The notes under the pieces were generated by a model. It was not told the origin of the DNA, made no database searches, and saw nothing but the letters and a program-made list of their open reading frames with translations. From the NCBI GenBank assembly GCA_030762175.1, contig CM060833.1:160429501-160493500 (forward strand): 64,000 nt of DNA, written 5' to 3'. Made by a program: the position numbers and the translations under genes. Shown piece by piece: positions 1-12,242 of the stretch. This stretch comes from Metallyticus violacea (taxonomy: Eukaryota > Arthropoda > Insecta > Mantodea > Metallyticidae). Every line of letters starts with the position of its first letter. Position 1 is the stretch's first letter.

Positions 1-3000
1 GAGATAATATTTTGAGCTTTCATTCTTTGCCTTACGATCATTGAGCCTGTAAGGAATATCAATATGTTTTAAACTGCCACTATGTAGTAGTTACTTATTT
101 TCATTGCATTTGCTTCAATCTACATTATTATTATTTTTATAATTTCAAATTAATGATAATGTAACAGTAAAAACAAACAGCTTAGATTATTAGTACATTT
201 AAAATTGACAGTTACAGAAAAATAATTGACTGTACTCACTCTAGTATTAGCATAAGAGCATGGCAAATAAGCATCATCATCATCAAAATGGGCATAAACA
301 CTAATAAAAACACCATCACCATAGCTGGCACCTTACCACCACCACCATGCATGTTTATTTTTAGTTTATAATTAAATTGATCAAAGGTGACTGCAGAGTA
401 GTTTTCACAGGGAAAAGATGGGGTCAATCCACAGTTTTTGAGATTTATGGGCAATTACTGAAAGCTGCTAACTATTCTGGATTGTTTGTAAATCTTAAAA
501 AGTTTTTCTCCTGTAATGGCATTATGGTCATAGTATAAATTACCAAGAAAAAGAAAAGAAAGAAAAAATGTCTAACTTACTTCTATCAGCACCAACCGAT
601 TACTGTGCCAGATTCAAATCATCTTTTTAATTTACTGCAATCACTGATAATGACCTTGCACTAATGTAACAGCATGATAGAGCATAGTTTATGACATAGT
701 TTGAATTAGGTTCTTTTTATACTGCATTTGTCTATTACACGTTTAAGTGGCTGTAATTTTAATTGTAAGAGATACTGAAATATACATGTTTTCAAAATAA
801 AGGGTTAACTACCCTTGTCCATTTTCATAAATTTTTCAGGAAATAAAAAATGTTGCAGCAACTTACAGCATATATTCATTTAAATTTTCTGAAGTCAAAT
901 CTTAACTAAACTATTAAAGAAACAGGTTAACATATGAACCGGTTTATTGGCCATTCATTAAGGATACAGAAACTTAGATTAAACATGGTCATGTAAGGGC
1001 ATGTGGTCCTTTTGTAAGAAAGTCAAAGGCCATTTGTTCTTTTTGAAGGAAATGGTACAATATTTTTACAATAGCAGATCAATAGTAAAATTTTATATCT
1101 TATGTGATTGGCTGGAGGATGGTATATATACTAAAAGATAGATAAGTGTGCAGATAAGTATTAAATTAAATTCCCAAATGAGATGTTGCAGAGGTAGTAT
1201 ACTATGTAATATTTTTGTAACACTGTTATCTCTTTGCTATTAGAACTGAAGGGTTTATTATAAAAACAGTCTTTGAGTAATAGTATCCTGTGCCCTTCTG
1301 TCAGTAAGTCATTAGTTAATACCTATGGCTCCCGTCTACTGGTGTTATCTGACTTCTCAATATCAGCATGTTCCAGTAGGTTAATGCTGACGAACCGGGG
1401 ACTGGGAATTGACTAAATTGAGGCTGATATTTTGTATTTTGTTAAATTATTTAGTATTTAGGAGAATGTGATAGAATTAAATGTATTATGGTAACAACAA
1501 TTGTAATTGGCAGGAGTCACACCTAAAATGATCTGGGTCAGATAGGTGGAGGCTCTGATGTATTTTGTATATATAATTCTCTTAGCACTTAATAAATATA
1601 TCATATATCATATAAGCATGTTTAGTATTCTCTTTTTTAAGGGAGTCAAAAATTGTTTGTCCTTTCTATGTCATTACAGAGTCTTAGGCATTTTTGTTTG
1701 GCAGTTTGTAGAACTCCATAAAGATTTCGTCACAATGTTGTGCAAGTATTCTGCTCTAAACTTGTGCCAAATACAAGTAGAAAAAATCATATTATTTAAT
1801 AATCTAAAGTTATATAGAAACCTTAAAATAATAGGAATAAAATATATCACATAATTATATGAGTATTTCCAACAATATTAAAATACATAACCAATTACTT
1901 GCAGTTTTCTATTCCATTAATTTCTAAGCATAGTTAAACTTCTTGTTCTCTCACTTTCACATCTCTAATAGTAGCTTATTTCTTCTTTGACTGCTTTTTA
2001 ATGTTTTATAAGCTTCTTTTAGTTTCATTTTCTTTTTACAAAGGAATCTAACCATCACTGTTGACCACCAAACAAAAGTCTGGTTCTTTATAAGAATTAC
2101 TAATCTTTCTGGCAAAAATAGCCAGCCACAAGGGTTTTTCTTGTAGAAAATGAATATAACAAGGGCACTTTTTGTAGAATGTATCAATGTTTGAACTTCA
2201 TTAATGTATAATACAGGCACATTTTACTAAAACTAGTACCACCAGCATGTAATTTGCCATTCACTCAATAGATGGTATCAGTATCATTATATTTTTACTT
2301 TTGAACAAGGGCTGTTTTTGTTAAAAACCCTCCAGCTATATTCACTCTCAAGAAGATACATTGTTGCAAAATATTGAGATGATTACCCAAGGAGTGACCA
2401 TGTTTGGTAGCATCGTGTGTTAGTGAAAGTCACTTGTTCTGTAGTATATAAACATGTTATTTTTCTGTGACATATGGTGGCCAAGATGATTAAAGACATA
2501 TTGATTCTAAGAATCACAAACACATAGCCAAGAGAAATCAGAAATGAAGCCTATTTTTTCATTCTATTTTTATAACAATGAAACAAGTACCATGAAGGCT
2601 TAGTCATCATTTACATAGTTTATTTTAGAGCATAGTATCCCATTAGTTTTTTTACTATTCAAGAAATTTGTTAAAAGAAATATATTTTAATTTTGGAGAG
2701 AAACATCACTTTCTTTGGCTAATGATGATAGTAAAATGCACAAATATTAAGGTTGAATATCATAATTGATAATAAATTATCTTCCCTTGAGAAAACTGCA
2801 TTAATACATATTTTTAAAAAAGTTAAGTTACCTTGTTATATTTTGCATCCTAAACAATACATATTACTTGTAATGTCTTTCTCTGTTAATAATTCTAAGT
2901 GGTTACTGAACATCCCATTTATCAGGCCTCTGATCTGTGACAAATTGATGAGTTCTGCATCTTGAACACAAAGCAATGTTTTTTTTTTTTTTTAATGAGA

Positions 3001-3628
3001 ATGACTTAACATTTAGCTGCATCAATCTCATTATGGTGATGAGGATAAGAGACTAGCAAAGCATCCTAAATCTAAATAGAATTTGACCCCAAATTATGAT
3101 CATACTTTGTTGGGAAAATTTCATAATGATTCATTAATTCAATAATAAAAAAATAATAATGCAGATTTGAGAAGAGCAAATGAAACTAAAATAGTGAACT
3201 TTAACCATATAATTTGTCATCATTTTTCTACATGATGTTTTGCTGGAGGAAAATCACTCTCATACAAATTATAGATCATGCTCAATGCTGTTTAACAATG
3301 ACATGAGTCACAAGAATTAAAATCTCTAAGCCTATAAATGGTCCTGAGCAATATGTTCTGCATTATGTATTCCTCTTTAATTGTCCTTTTCTTTCACTTC
3401 ACTGGGCTTAATTTAAATTCTCTTAAGTATATTTAGTTATATAAAAGTGAGTGGTTACATATTAAATATGAATAAATCATTCTGAATGAGATATTAGAAA
3501 ATGTTTAACATAAGACAGAACATGGATGATACAAGAATATCTCTAGTCCAAGCATGGAAGGTAAGTAGCTGGGAGTACTCTGGAACCCTGATGCTTGTGG
3601 GGAGTGGGGCAGAGGGTGACTGTAGCAG
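1..3628. other. Intron or upstream sequence, no gene recognised
   Basis: AT-rich DNA with short chance frames only. It probably belongs to an intron of the potassium channel gene whose exons start at 3629. A minus-strand frame at 1957-2220 has a Lys-rich stretch faintly like a LINE linker, but I could not anchor it to any motif. Triplet-rich patches (ATC and ACC runs near 275-350) explain the Met- and His-rich frame at 236-454. Poly-T lies near 2978-2992. Confidence 0.5.
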
Positions 3629-3769
3629 CTGATGACCCATATATGTCGCTACCATACACAGGCATGCTCTCGCAGCTGAAACGCAGCTTCACAGATCTTC
3701 GCAGCTTGCACAAGTCCGCATCAGCAGCCACCATGAGCCAGAGACTTCATAGGTCTGATAGTAGGAATG
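3629..3769 (+). CDS. sei: Erg-type K+ channel, C-terminal tail exon (first visible)
   Basis: Candidate exon of the channel gene that continues downstream. It reads 46 codons (starting DDPYMSLPYTG, ending RSDSRN) and stops at a good donor (AATG|GTAAGG). The last base is the first base of a Gly codon that the next exon completes, so phases agree. The frame closes upstream at a TGA (3589), so the exon must start after that; AG at 3624-3625 and 3627-3628 are both possible acceptors and 3629 is my choice. Weak point: no good polypyrimidine tract precedes it. The protein is Ser/Leu/Arg-rich and carries no domain I recognise; it would lie between the cyclic-nucleotide-binding domain and the C-terminal coiled coil. 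Assignment rests on phase agreement and codon-like composition. Confidence 0.55.
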
Positions 3770-4229
3770 GTAAGGATGGACCTATTTCTGGAAATAAATG
3801 ACAATATTCTTACAGTGTCACCTTTCATTCAGCTATTATACCTACTTTTGCTCTTTATTTAAATGCACTTTTTAAACATGCACTCACAAGAATAAGAGCC
3901 AAAACTCATGCTGCTTACAAAACCATCACTTATTATAACAAAGTTTTATTTATACCACTTTTTAGGTAAGTCATTGGCAAAGATGTGCTTATCCACTAAA
4001 TGAGAGTTTGAGTCCTATAGAAATCAAGTTCAAAGTGGATAATCTGGAAATCTCACTCAATCTAAGGAAAAACGAACAGAATCATTCAGAATAATTTTTC
4101 TTGCACATTGATAAACAGTGAACTTGATGAAATTATAATTCTGATGTTATTAACAATGAAGTAGTAAATTAAATTTGTTAAAGAGTTGATTTTTGGTAAA
4201 ACATATACTTCTCTTATTTGGTTTATTTA

Positions 4230-4272
4230 TTTGGACATGTTTCAGGTACACCCATTCTCATCCTCAGCAGAA
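4230..4272 (-). ncRNA. Degenerate hammerhead-like motif at Penelope-like end
   Basis: On the minus strand: CTGAGGA, a weak stem II, then GAAACATGTC. The last block fits conserved GAAA, a two-pair stem III (AC/GU) and a C at the cleavage position. Stem II is poorly paired and the base before GAAA is U rather than C, so activity is doubtful. Confidence 0.4.
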
Positions 4273-5055
4273 GACCAATGGAAAATATGCACTCTAGATG
4301 ACTGAAGGAATGTGTTGAAAAAATTCAGGATCAGTATCTTGAAGTTCACTCTGCAGTTTTCACAATGATGAAAACATTTTCCCATATTGTTAGTCCTGAA
4401 GGGTTCCTGATATGTTTTAACAATTTGATTTCTCTGTCAATTTTGTGATCTTATGACAAAAAATGGTGTACCACTTCCAATTTCTCTGTATGTTTATACC
4501 AAATATTTCTGAAATGTTTTTCGGCACAAGTTTCTAAATTTCTTTTTGTTTTTCCTAAGTATATCTAACCAAATCATTGCAGTTATTTGGTAGATACCTG
4601 ATTGTTTGTCTGAGAGTGTCAGGTCTTTGCAGGAAGACTAATAAATTTTTGATGCCATGGACATTTTGAGGAGTCAAAGTAATATTGCATTTTTTGATTA
4701 TGTTGAATGTGCTGGAATTATATGTGAATTTTTTGAAATGAATATCTACTTTTATCTGGAGTAGAGAACTTGCATCCTTAAACAGCTTTTATGCTTTTAA
4801 ATTTTCCAGTTTTTTTATGTACTTGTTTTATGTGGAAACCATTAAGAACTGCTAGTTGAGATATACTGATATTCTTTATTATTTTCTTTTTTCTGTAGAA
4901 CATTAACCAATCTTATGTTAGATTATTATAATGGCATGTTAGAGTAGTTTGGGGTTAAAACTATTATTTTTATGTAATTATCATTGTGGGCAGTTTTCTA
5001 TAAATTCCAAATGTTAGTCTGCTATTATTCCTGATAATTTTCAAATCTAGAAAAG
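4232..5055 (-). mobile_element. Penelope-like retroelement fragment, left arm of an inverted pair
   Basis: Read on the minus strand, this arm carries the C-terminal part of a Penelope-type reverse transcriptase (frame fragments LDLKIIRNN..RLTFGIYRK) followed by degenerate sequence corresponding to the GIY-YIG endonuclease. It ends at a hammerhead-like motif (minus strand CTGAGGA ... GAAACATGTC at 4233-4267). About 810 bp match 5095-5948 in opposite orientation, at roughly 75-80% identity by eye. The frame has many stops, so this is a dead copy. The FLDL..I and IYRK blocks and the position of the hammerhead are characteristic of Penelope-like elements. Confidence 0.75.
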
Positions 5056-5094
5056 GGACTTAACAGAAATTATTCTGAATGATTTTGTTCAATT

Positions 5095-5948
5095 AGAAAT
5101 TGAAAAGGATGGATTCATTCCCTTGCTAGATCTTAAAATTATCAGAAATAACAGACTAACATTTGGAATTTATAGAAAAACTACCCACAATGACAATTAC
5201 ATAAAAATAATAGTTTTAACCACACCACACCACACCACACCAACATGCCATCATAAATAGTCTAACGTACAGATTGGTGAATGTTCCACCTAACAAAATT
5301 AATATAATAAATAATATCAGTACATCATTTACACAAGTTCTTAATGGTTTCCACAAAAAACTAGTGAATAAAAAAATTGGAAAATTGGAAAATATAAAAG
5401 CTGTTAAGAACATAAAGTTCTCTACTGCATATAAAAGAATATATGCATTTAAAAATGTTCACATTCCACTCCAGTATATTCAATTCATTCAAAAAAAAAA
5501 TTAAAAAAGCATAATATTACTTCATTTCCTCAAAACGTCCATAGCATTGAAATTTATTAAAATCTTCCTGCAAAGACCTGACAACCCTCAGACAAGAAAT
5601 CAGATTTCTACCAAATTAACAGCAATGACTGTGATAAGATATACATAGGAAAAATGAAAAGAAATTTAGAAACCTGTACCAAAGAACATTTAAGAAACAT
5701 TCAATGTGAACAAACAGAGAAATTGACAGTGACAGACAATTTTTGTCAAAACCACAAAATTAATAGAGAAACATACCAGAAATTCTTCAGAACTAACAAC
5801 ATGGGGGAAAATGTTCATAATTAAAAATAAAAATTGCATAATAAACTTCAACATACTGACCCTGGATAATAAGTTCTTTCAGTCACCTAAGAGAGCACTT
5901 TTTCCTCAGTTGGTCTTCTGCTGAGGATGGAAGTGAGTGCTCTCAAAA
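5095..5948 (+). mobile_element. Penelope-like retroelement fragment, right arm, RT C-terminus and GIY-YIG
   Basis: Plus-strand partner of 4232-5055. It begins with DGFIPFLDLKIIRNN and LTFGIYRKTTHNDNYI, the end of a Penelope-type reverse transcriptase. Further on (about 5620-5720) come DKIYIGKMKRNLETCTKEH residues matching the (K/I)YIG..R.L..R..EH block of the GIY-YIG endonuclease that terminates these elements. Stops and frameshifts interrupt it, and a CACAC run (5220-5242) sits inside. A hammerhead-like CTGAGGA lies at 5921-5927. The pair of arms, centred near 5075, forms a head-to-head inverted dimer. Confidence 0.75.
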
Positions 5949-5957
5949 CTTATAAGT
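5915..5957 (+). ncRNA. Decayed hammerhead-like motif
   Basis: CTGAGGAT is followed by a possible short stem and then CTCAAAAC where GAAAC is expected. The essential G before AAA is A here, so this copy should be inactive. It matches the motif at the outer end of the other arm. Confidence 0.3.
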
Positions 5958-6870
5958 ATATGAGTCACAAAAATCAACTCTTTATTGAATTTATTGTACT
6001 TAAAACATCTGTGGTTGATGATGAAAATGAACAAATTGGCAGGAAAATGGATACATATTTTCCATGGGAACTTCGATAATCTTCTATGAAAGAAGCCTAG
6101 TTCTCACTACTTACAGAAAATAAAATCACCATTAGCATCTTTGCTCTGGATTTGAACTTCTCTTTGATTAGGTTGCCTGTATCATGAATATTTTTTACAT
6201 ATTTCTTCACTTTGGAGGACAACACTCACTAGGTCCTAGCTCATTTGCTCAAAAAACACTTATAATACATGTATACATTTTTTTACTTTTTTAATTAAAA
6301 TATTAGAGAAAGTATGAATAATTTTAAATATTAGATAAAATCTACATTTCATTGTGAATAAATGGAAAACTGAGAATATTACACTTACAATATATAAACA
6401 TTATAATGTAAATAAAATTCAAATAGTTTTATTTGAAAGAGAAGTTTATTTGGACATGCCCTCTTTCTGTGTGTTCTTTTTTTCCAAGAACTTATTTCTT
6501 CAGTAATAATAATTCTGAAGATCAAGAAAATTAATATAGAAGTCTAGTAGGTAATAAATAAATAAAATAACAATGCAGTGTGATATTATATTGCCATTGT
6601 TTAAACACTTAGCCTTTTAATGAATTGTGGTACTCTTTTAAAAGTTATGATTAGATTAAATTTATGATTCAAGGCCTTCAGATCAAAACCACTATAGTCA
6701 GAATAAAAGTGACATCACTGAGCTGAAAATGAGTTCATTTGTATCGATTTTCACTAAGTCTTTTTTTAAATAATATACTATCTGATAAACTAAAATGTTA
6801 TATAATAACATACAGTTTATTTTTTTTATTATTATTATAATGGAAATATTTACAAGTCATTCTTTCTTTG
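5958..6870. other. Intron, nothing recognised
   Basis: AT-rich intronic sequence with no convincing coding frame, repeat boundary or RNA motif. Confidence 0.5.
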
Positions 6871-6879
6871 TTGCCAGTA

Positions 6880-7260
6880 GATACATGGTAAATTATGTTG
6901 TCTTTTATGTGAATCTATTGCACTTCATTGAAAGAGGGGGGTCCTTGCTCATGATGATTATTGGGTCCTAGCAGATATGTATGTAGATGAATTTTTTATA
7001 TTTTGTATAGGTGGCCAGCTAAACAGTCATGGTACATTTTGAGTTTAAACATTGCTACTGCATCCTTTCTTGCTGTTTGTGAGCATTTATTCCAGATGCT
7101 CTGTATTTGTTCCCATGATTTAACTTTTGATTTAATTTTTTGGTTTTATTCTACACTGTGTTTGTGTTTCTTTTGTAACAGTGATCTCAGGTGATGGAAG
7201 GGTGTTTTGGTCCTTTTTTTATTGTAGTATTGTTCTTTTCTTTACCAATTTATCTGTTAT
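6880..7260 (-). mobile_element. LINE C-terminal fragment
   Basis: On the minus strand a degenerate frame reads AVAMFKLKMYHDCLAGHLYK, followed by remnants of a Cys/His cluster. This resembles the C-terminal region of non-LTR retrotransposon ORF2 proteins (F.L.TGHD.L..HL then C..C....H...C). No reverse transcriptase remains here. Confidence 0.4.
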
Positions 7261-7559
7261 CTCATTTCCTAGGAGAATGAATGTCTAATCTAATGTTTTG
7301 CACATTAAATTCAAAACTGCCTTTGCATTTTTCTCATACATTCTAGTGATTCTGTACAACTTGGAAAGGAAGTATTAAGGTTTTAGATATTCCTAATCAA
7401 AATTCCAAATAAACAACTATAGTTATAAATGTTGTTTATAAAACATTTCAATAATATAGAAAAAAATTTAAAAGAAGAAAGAAGAAGGCTTAAAAAATCT
7501 TGAACAAATCTCAGGCTAACAATTGGCAGCTAACTTCACTGCAAATGAATACTTAGTTT

Positions 7560-8000
7560 TATTTACATTTATGATCATATTAAGGAATATTCCTTATTAA
7601 AACACATTAGTCAGTCATTATGGAAGTATTCTATGCACTTTGTAATTCTGTACTTATTTACATTGTGATTATATTTTTCTGCCTGTTCTTTGCTTTGTGC
7701 CATTAAGTGTTCTCGGAAACAGTCAAGATGAAAGTGGTGAACATGTAACTTCAACCTTATATTACATTCGAGAGATTTCAACTCTTCAAGCATAGTTTAT
7801 TAGTATTTCCTCAAATTGATCACTGTTTACATTACATAGGGATTTGTTGATGACATTCTTAAATGAGTCTGCTGTCTGTGCTCTAAGCCATTTGTGGTGT
7901 CCTTAAATGCCATATTTTTAATGAGCTGCAAAATCTGTGGGCCTTCCGAAAGGTTTTCTTTACTTTTTCACCAGAAAATCACAGAATTTTCTAAACAAGT
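7560..8000 (-). pseudogene. Fragment resembling a repeated arthropod hypothetical protein
   Basis: Minus-strand reading gives an upstream piece (AFKDTTNGL) and then LKSLECNIRLKLHVHHFHLD, followed by E..EKYN. The order (AFKDV..G, then LGC.MS.K.HFLHSHLD and a GE.FHQD block) recalls a protein family repeated in many arthropod genomes and of unknown function. Frameshifts and stops make it a relic. The identification is from memory of the motif order only. Confidence 0.3.
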
Positions 8001-9290
8001 TACTGATAGTAAGGATTATTTCTCTCTAAAACCTTCAAATTACTTATTATTCCTATTTTTATGTGCAGAAGAAATAAAAAAAGTAATTTGTTAACCAATC
8101 AATGAGAATTTATTACATTACTTTCTTAATATTTTATTTTCAGTAAATTTGTAGTTGCACAGCATCTTTCTTTGTCTCTAATGCCGTCCATGTAAAGAAC
8201 AAAAAGTAAGAAACCAAAACAGGAACTATAACTTAGATTCTTTGCTGTTTCAAAAAACATGCTTGTTACCAGATAAGTATGAAAATACTCAGTATCTGAG
8301 GGTCACAAGGAAGTTCTGTTTAACACTTTTCTAAGTCTCTTTGGCATTTTATGGAACTCTCCATCCTTTGGAACTATTCTGGAAGCACGCATTTCATTTA
8401 TCTTCTATCTTTTTGCAGGGTTCATATATTTAATATGTAATTATAGTTTTGCCAAGAGAACCATTATGAGGAAAAAACAAAATTACTGTCATCTGTTAAA
8501 CTTTATAAATGACTAAAATGGCAAAGTATTCCTGAGAACTGGAGAGATGGTTAGTCTAAGTGATGTTATGAAATTTTCAGCCTGCAGGGTGTCAGAGAAG
8601 TGCATTGTTCATGGTAATAATTCTAAACATATCCTATCATAACTTGTGATTCCTGATATAATCTGAAAATAATACAGTGAACTGGAGAAGCCATTGTTCA
8701 TAGGTGTAGCAATTATAAACATACTCCTAGCAGCATTTGCGATATATCCAGTTGCCATACCAGGTAATACTTCATTAAACTTTTGTTAGTCACTTGAATA
8801 AAATTTCAATCCTGCTTTCAAAAATACATTCACTAATTTCTGAATTCAATGATGTAAAACTAATTAAGATCCCTGAATGTGTACTTTTATGATATAAAAC
8901 AATGGTATGCAATATACAGTAAATATATATTACATTTTATTATAACAATAATAACATAATTTTTTAAATGTTTTTTAATTTATAGCTAAGCACATGGCAA
9001 GGAACAAAATATGTTTGTATAGAAATCCATTCTTTATTTATCCTTAATGCCTATATGAGCATCCAGCAACAATGAATTATTCACACAACCTTACCACCAT
9101 CAGTACTTGCCATTTTAACAATGTAGATGAAAAATATATATATTAGGACAACAGAATATGCACTGAATAGATGCCCTAACACAAAGCAGTGAAATGAGGT
9201 TACTAAAAAACCATTAATTTCAAAGTTAGTGTTGTTGAGAGTGAAAGCACTGTATTTTAGTATTCCTGGCATACTAAAAACTATATTGTG
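8001..9290. other. Intron, nothing recognised
   Basis: AT-rich sequence between repeat fragments; no exon, TE boundary or structured repeat was identified. Confidence 0.45.
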
Positions 9291-9299
9291 GACAAATAT

Positions 9300-11611
9300 T
9301 AGAAGTCAATGTATCAGTACCTAAACAAACAGGGAAAACAGGAACATGTATGAAAAGGATGTTCAATCCAGAAACATAAATTTATTTAACTTCTTATTAA
9401 AACGGGAAACATGGGAGACGATCCTTCAGGAAAGCAATATAAATATAAAATTTAACACCTTCCTAAACATATTTCTCTACTGGTTTAACATTGCCTTCCC
9501 ACAAAAACATGTATATATAAATAGTCAAATCCAAAATGGATGGATAACAAAAGGAATAAAAATCTCAAGTAATAAGCTGAAGCTACTCTGTAGACTAAAG
9601 AAACAGGGTTATATAAATAATGATTTTAAGAGTTATGTACAAAAATATAAAAGTATCTATCGCAAAGTAATTCTGGAAGCAAAAAGACAGAAAATGAAAG
9701 AATCATATTAAATGCAAATAATAAAACAAAGGCACTGTGGAAAATAATAAACCAGGAAACTGGGAAGAATAACTCTAAACAGTGTGTAACAGAACTAATT
9801 AATGATGGTAATAAAATTAGAAGTCCTCAGCATATAGCAGAGTCTTTCAATACATATTTCTCAGAAATAGCAGACAAACTTCTTAGTTCAAATCACTCCC
9901 AACAATTTCACTGTAAAACCTTAACAGAGATAAAAAATAATAATAATTCTATTTTTATAAATACAATTACAGAAAGTGAAATACAAAACGTAGTCAATGA
10001 AATGAAAGGCAAATATTCATCTGGAATAGATGAAATACCAGACTATGTGATTAAACAATGTATAGAACAGGTGAAAGTCCCTTTGGTTAACATATATAAC
10101 TCTTCGCTTGACTCGGGAATCTTCCCTGATAAGCTTAAAATCGCAAAAATTATTCCGATACACAAGAAAGGAGAAAAAACAAAGAAAGAAAACTATAGAC
10201 CAATAAGTATACTGTCAGTGTTTTCAAAAATTTTTGAAAAATTAGTGTGCAATAGATTAATAATTTTTTTGGAAAAATATAACATCATTTCTGATGTTCA
10301 ATTTGGTTTCAGAAAAAACAGGTCTATAGAAACAGCCATAGCCAAATTACTGAATCAAATTCAGCATGCAGTGGACAAAAATATACAGACAATAGGAATT
10401 TTTTTTAGACCTTACTAAAGCATATGATGTATTAGATCACAAAATCCTAATATCTAAGTTGTACAAATATGGAATTAGAGGAAACATGAATAGGTGGATT
10501 GAATCCTATCTCACCAATAGGAAGCAAGTTGTGGATCTACAATATGAAAAACAACTGAGAATAAGTAATTATCGATCAAATACAAAAGAAATTATTAAGA
10601 GGTGTTCCTCAAGCTTCAGTACTAGGGCCTCTGTTGTTTTTAATGTACATAAATGACTTGCCTAATAATATTCAAAATGCCGACATGGTTCTTTTTGCTG
10701 ATGATACAAACATTCTTATAAAAGGAGATAATGATACTGCATTGCAAAATAAAGTAGACACAATCATGAAAGCCTCAGTAACTGGATTAAAAAAATGAAC
10801 TAATCATAAACAATGAAAAAACTATTGCAATGACATTTCATAGATGGCAATATAAAAACAGTATTAATCCTCAAATTATATATGATGGAAACATTATTCA
10901 GTACAAGGGAGAAACAAAATTCTTAGGTATACATGTGAATGAAAACCTTAAATGGGATACTCACACTCATCATTTAGCAACTAAACTTAGTTCTGTTTGT
11001 TATATGCTTAAAAGTCTAAAAAGGCCACTGAATTTATTAGGATTGAAAAATGTATATTTTGCTCATTTTCATAGTCGATTAAAATATGGAATAAAATTTT
11101 GAGGAGAAAATTGTGTGTGAGAGAGTATTTAAAATCCAGAAGAGCACAATAAGAATTATAAGTGGAGTAAATAGTATGACATCCTGTAGACCCTATTTTA
11201 GGAAACATAATATACTACCATTAGCCTGCCTCTTTATAATAGAGGTCGTAAACCATATTAAGAGACATCAGGTAGAATTATGTACAAATATATTCATTCT
11301 CACAATACAAGAAGGAAAAATGACCTTCATGTTCAGATATGCAGGACAAATATTTTAAAAAATAATCTCACAAATGTAGGCATTAAAATGTATAACAAAC
11401 TACCAATAAATATTAAAGAAATAACCAATATAAAACAATTTAATAAAGAAGTCAAAGCCTTTCTACTACAACATACCTTTTATTCAGTAAGTGAATATAT
11501 GAACTTTAAATAAGGCATATTGTAAATCTAGTGTAATTACTAAACGTGTATATTGTTTATATTATACTCTGGACAAAGCCCATCTCATGTAAATGATCCA
11601 AATGGTGAATA

Positions 11612-11615
<4 letters not shown>
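9300..11615 (+). mobile_element. 5'-truncated LINE (Jockey/CR1-like) with reverse transcriptase
   Basis: A decayed ORF2 read across several frames. It starts in the linker after the endonuclease (ETWETILQES; W.TKGIK.SS.K). It then has the RT fingers (SSGIDEIPDYVIK; IIPIHKKGEKT; NYRPISILSVFSKIFEKL), FGFRKNRS, and, after a frameshift near 10405, DLTKAYDVLDHKIL. The catalytic block VLFADDTNILI lies at about 10688-10720, followed by thumb and C-terminal sequence (ETKFLGIHVNENLKWDTH; NTRRKNDLH; MYNKLP). At least four frameshifts or stops kill it. The 3' end has GGTGAATAAAG running into an ATT microsatellite. The motif set fits the Jockey/CR1 superfamily; clade not resolved. Confidence 0.88.
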
Positions 11616-11648
<33 letters not shown>

Positions 11649-11735
11649 GATGTTGCTATTATTATTATTATTATTATTGATGTTGTTGCTATTGTTATTA
11701 TTATTATTATTATTGTTGTTGTTGTTGTTGTTGTG
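11615..11735 (+). repeat. (ATT)n and (TTG)n microsatellite tail of the LINE
   Basis: ATT and GTT triplets follow the LINE 3' end directly and probably grew from its tail. The minus-strand frame here, rich in Asn, is only translated repeat. Confidence 0.9.
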
Positions 11736-12149
11736 AAAAGAAATATCTGTACTGCATAAATTCAAACTCTGAAAATACAAAAGCATTGCCATTTTCATCA
11801 AAGTGAGTTTCAGAAAGCTGTTAGATATCAGTGATTTTATACTGTATATAGACAGATCTTATCAACTGTGACTAACTTAATATTATTTGTAAATAATATG
11901 CACCTCATATTAGACATCTCTTAATATGTGATTATAAGTTTATAAGAAACTATAGATTTTGTGTTGCATAAATTTAAGTTTGCTAATAAAGCTGCCACTT
12001 AATCATTGATTTATAGTTAAGAGAGATTTATAAAAATAATAGATGCCAATATCTTTGAAAATTTCAAACTCATTCTGTTAAGATCTGTAAATAGAATTTA
12101 TATCCCATGTTAAATATCTGTTTATTTTAATTATAAATTAATATTATAT

Positions 12150-12206
12150 TAAGCAACTGTAGCTCTAGGACATGTCCTATATCATGTAAAATGATCAAAG
12201 GGAGAA

Positions 12207-12237
<31 letters not shown>

Positions 12238-12240
12238 ATA
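12150..12240 (+). mobile_element. Second LINE 3' tail with (AAAT)n
   Basis: TAGCTCTAGGACATGTCC ... ATCATGTAAAATGATCAAAG then GGAGAATAAATAAATAAATA. This resembles the 3' end of the LINE at 9300-11615 (CTCTGGACAAAGCCCATCTC ... ATGTAAATGATCCAAATGG, GTGAATAAAG) but carries an AAAT instead of ATT tail. Likely a second truncated copy of a related family. Confidence 0.55.
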
Positions 12241-12242
12241 TA

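Noticed and set aside
236..454. Minus-strand frame with Met and Gly runs
   Set aside because: Translation of ATC and ACC triplet runs; no other support.
3546..3656. Short frame MDDTRISLVQAWK and following, with donor at 3560
   Set aside because: Overlaps the chosen exon in another frame; no acceptor or homologue supports it.
5216..5413. Minus-strand frame ending in Cys/Trp/Gly
   Set aside because: Shadow of the Penelope-like arm and its CACAC run.
11562..11801. Minus-strand frame rich in Asn
   Set aside because: Translation of the ATT/TTG microsatellite, not a gene.
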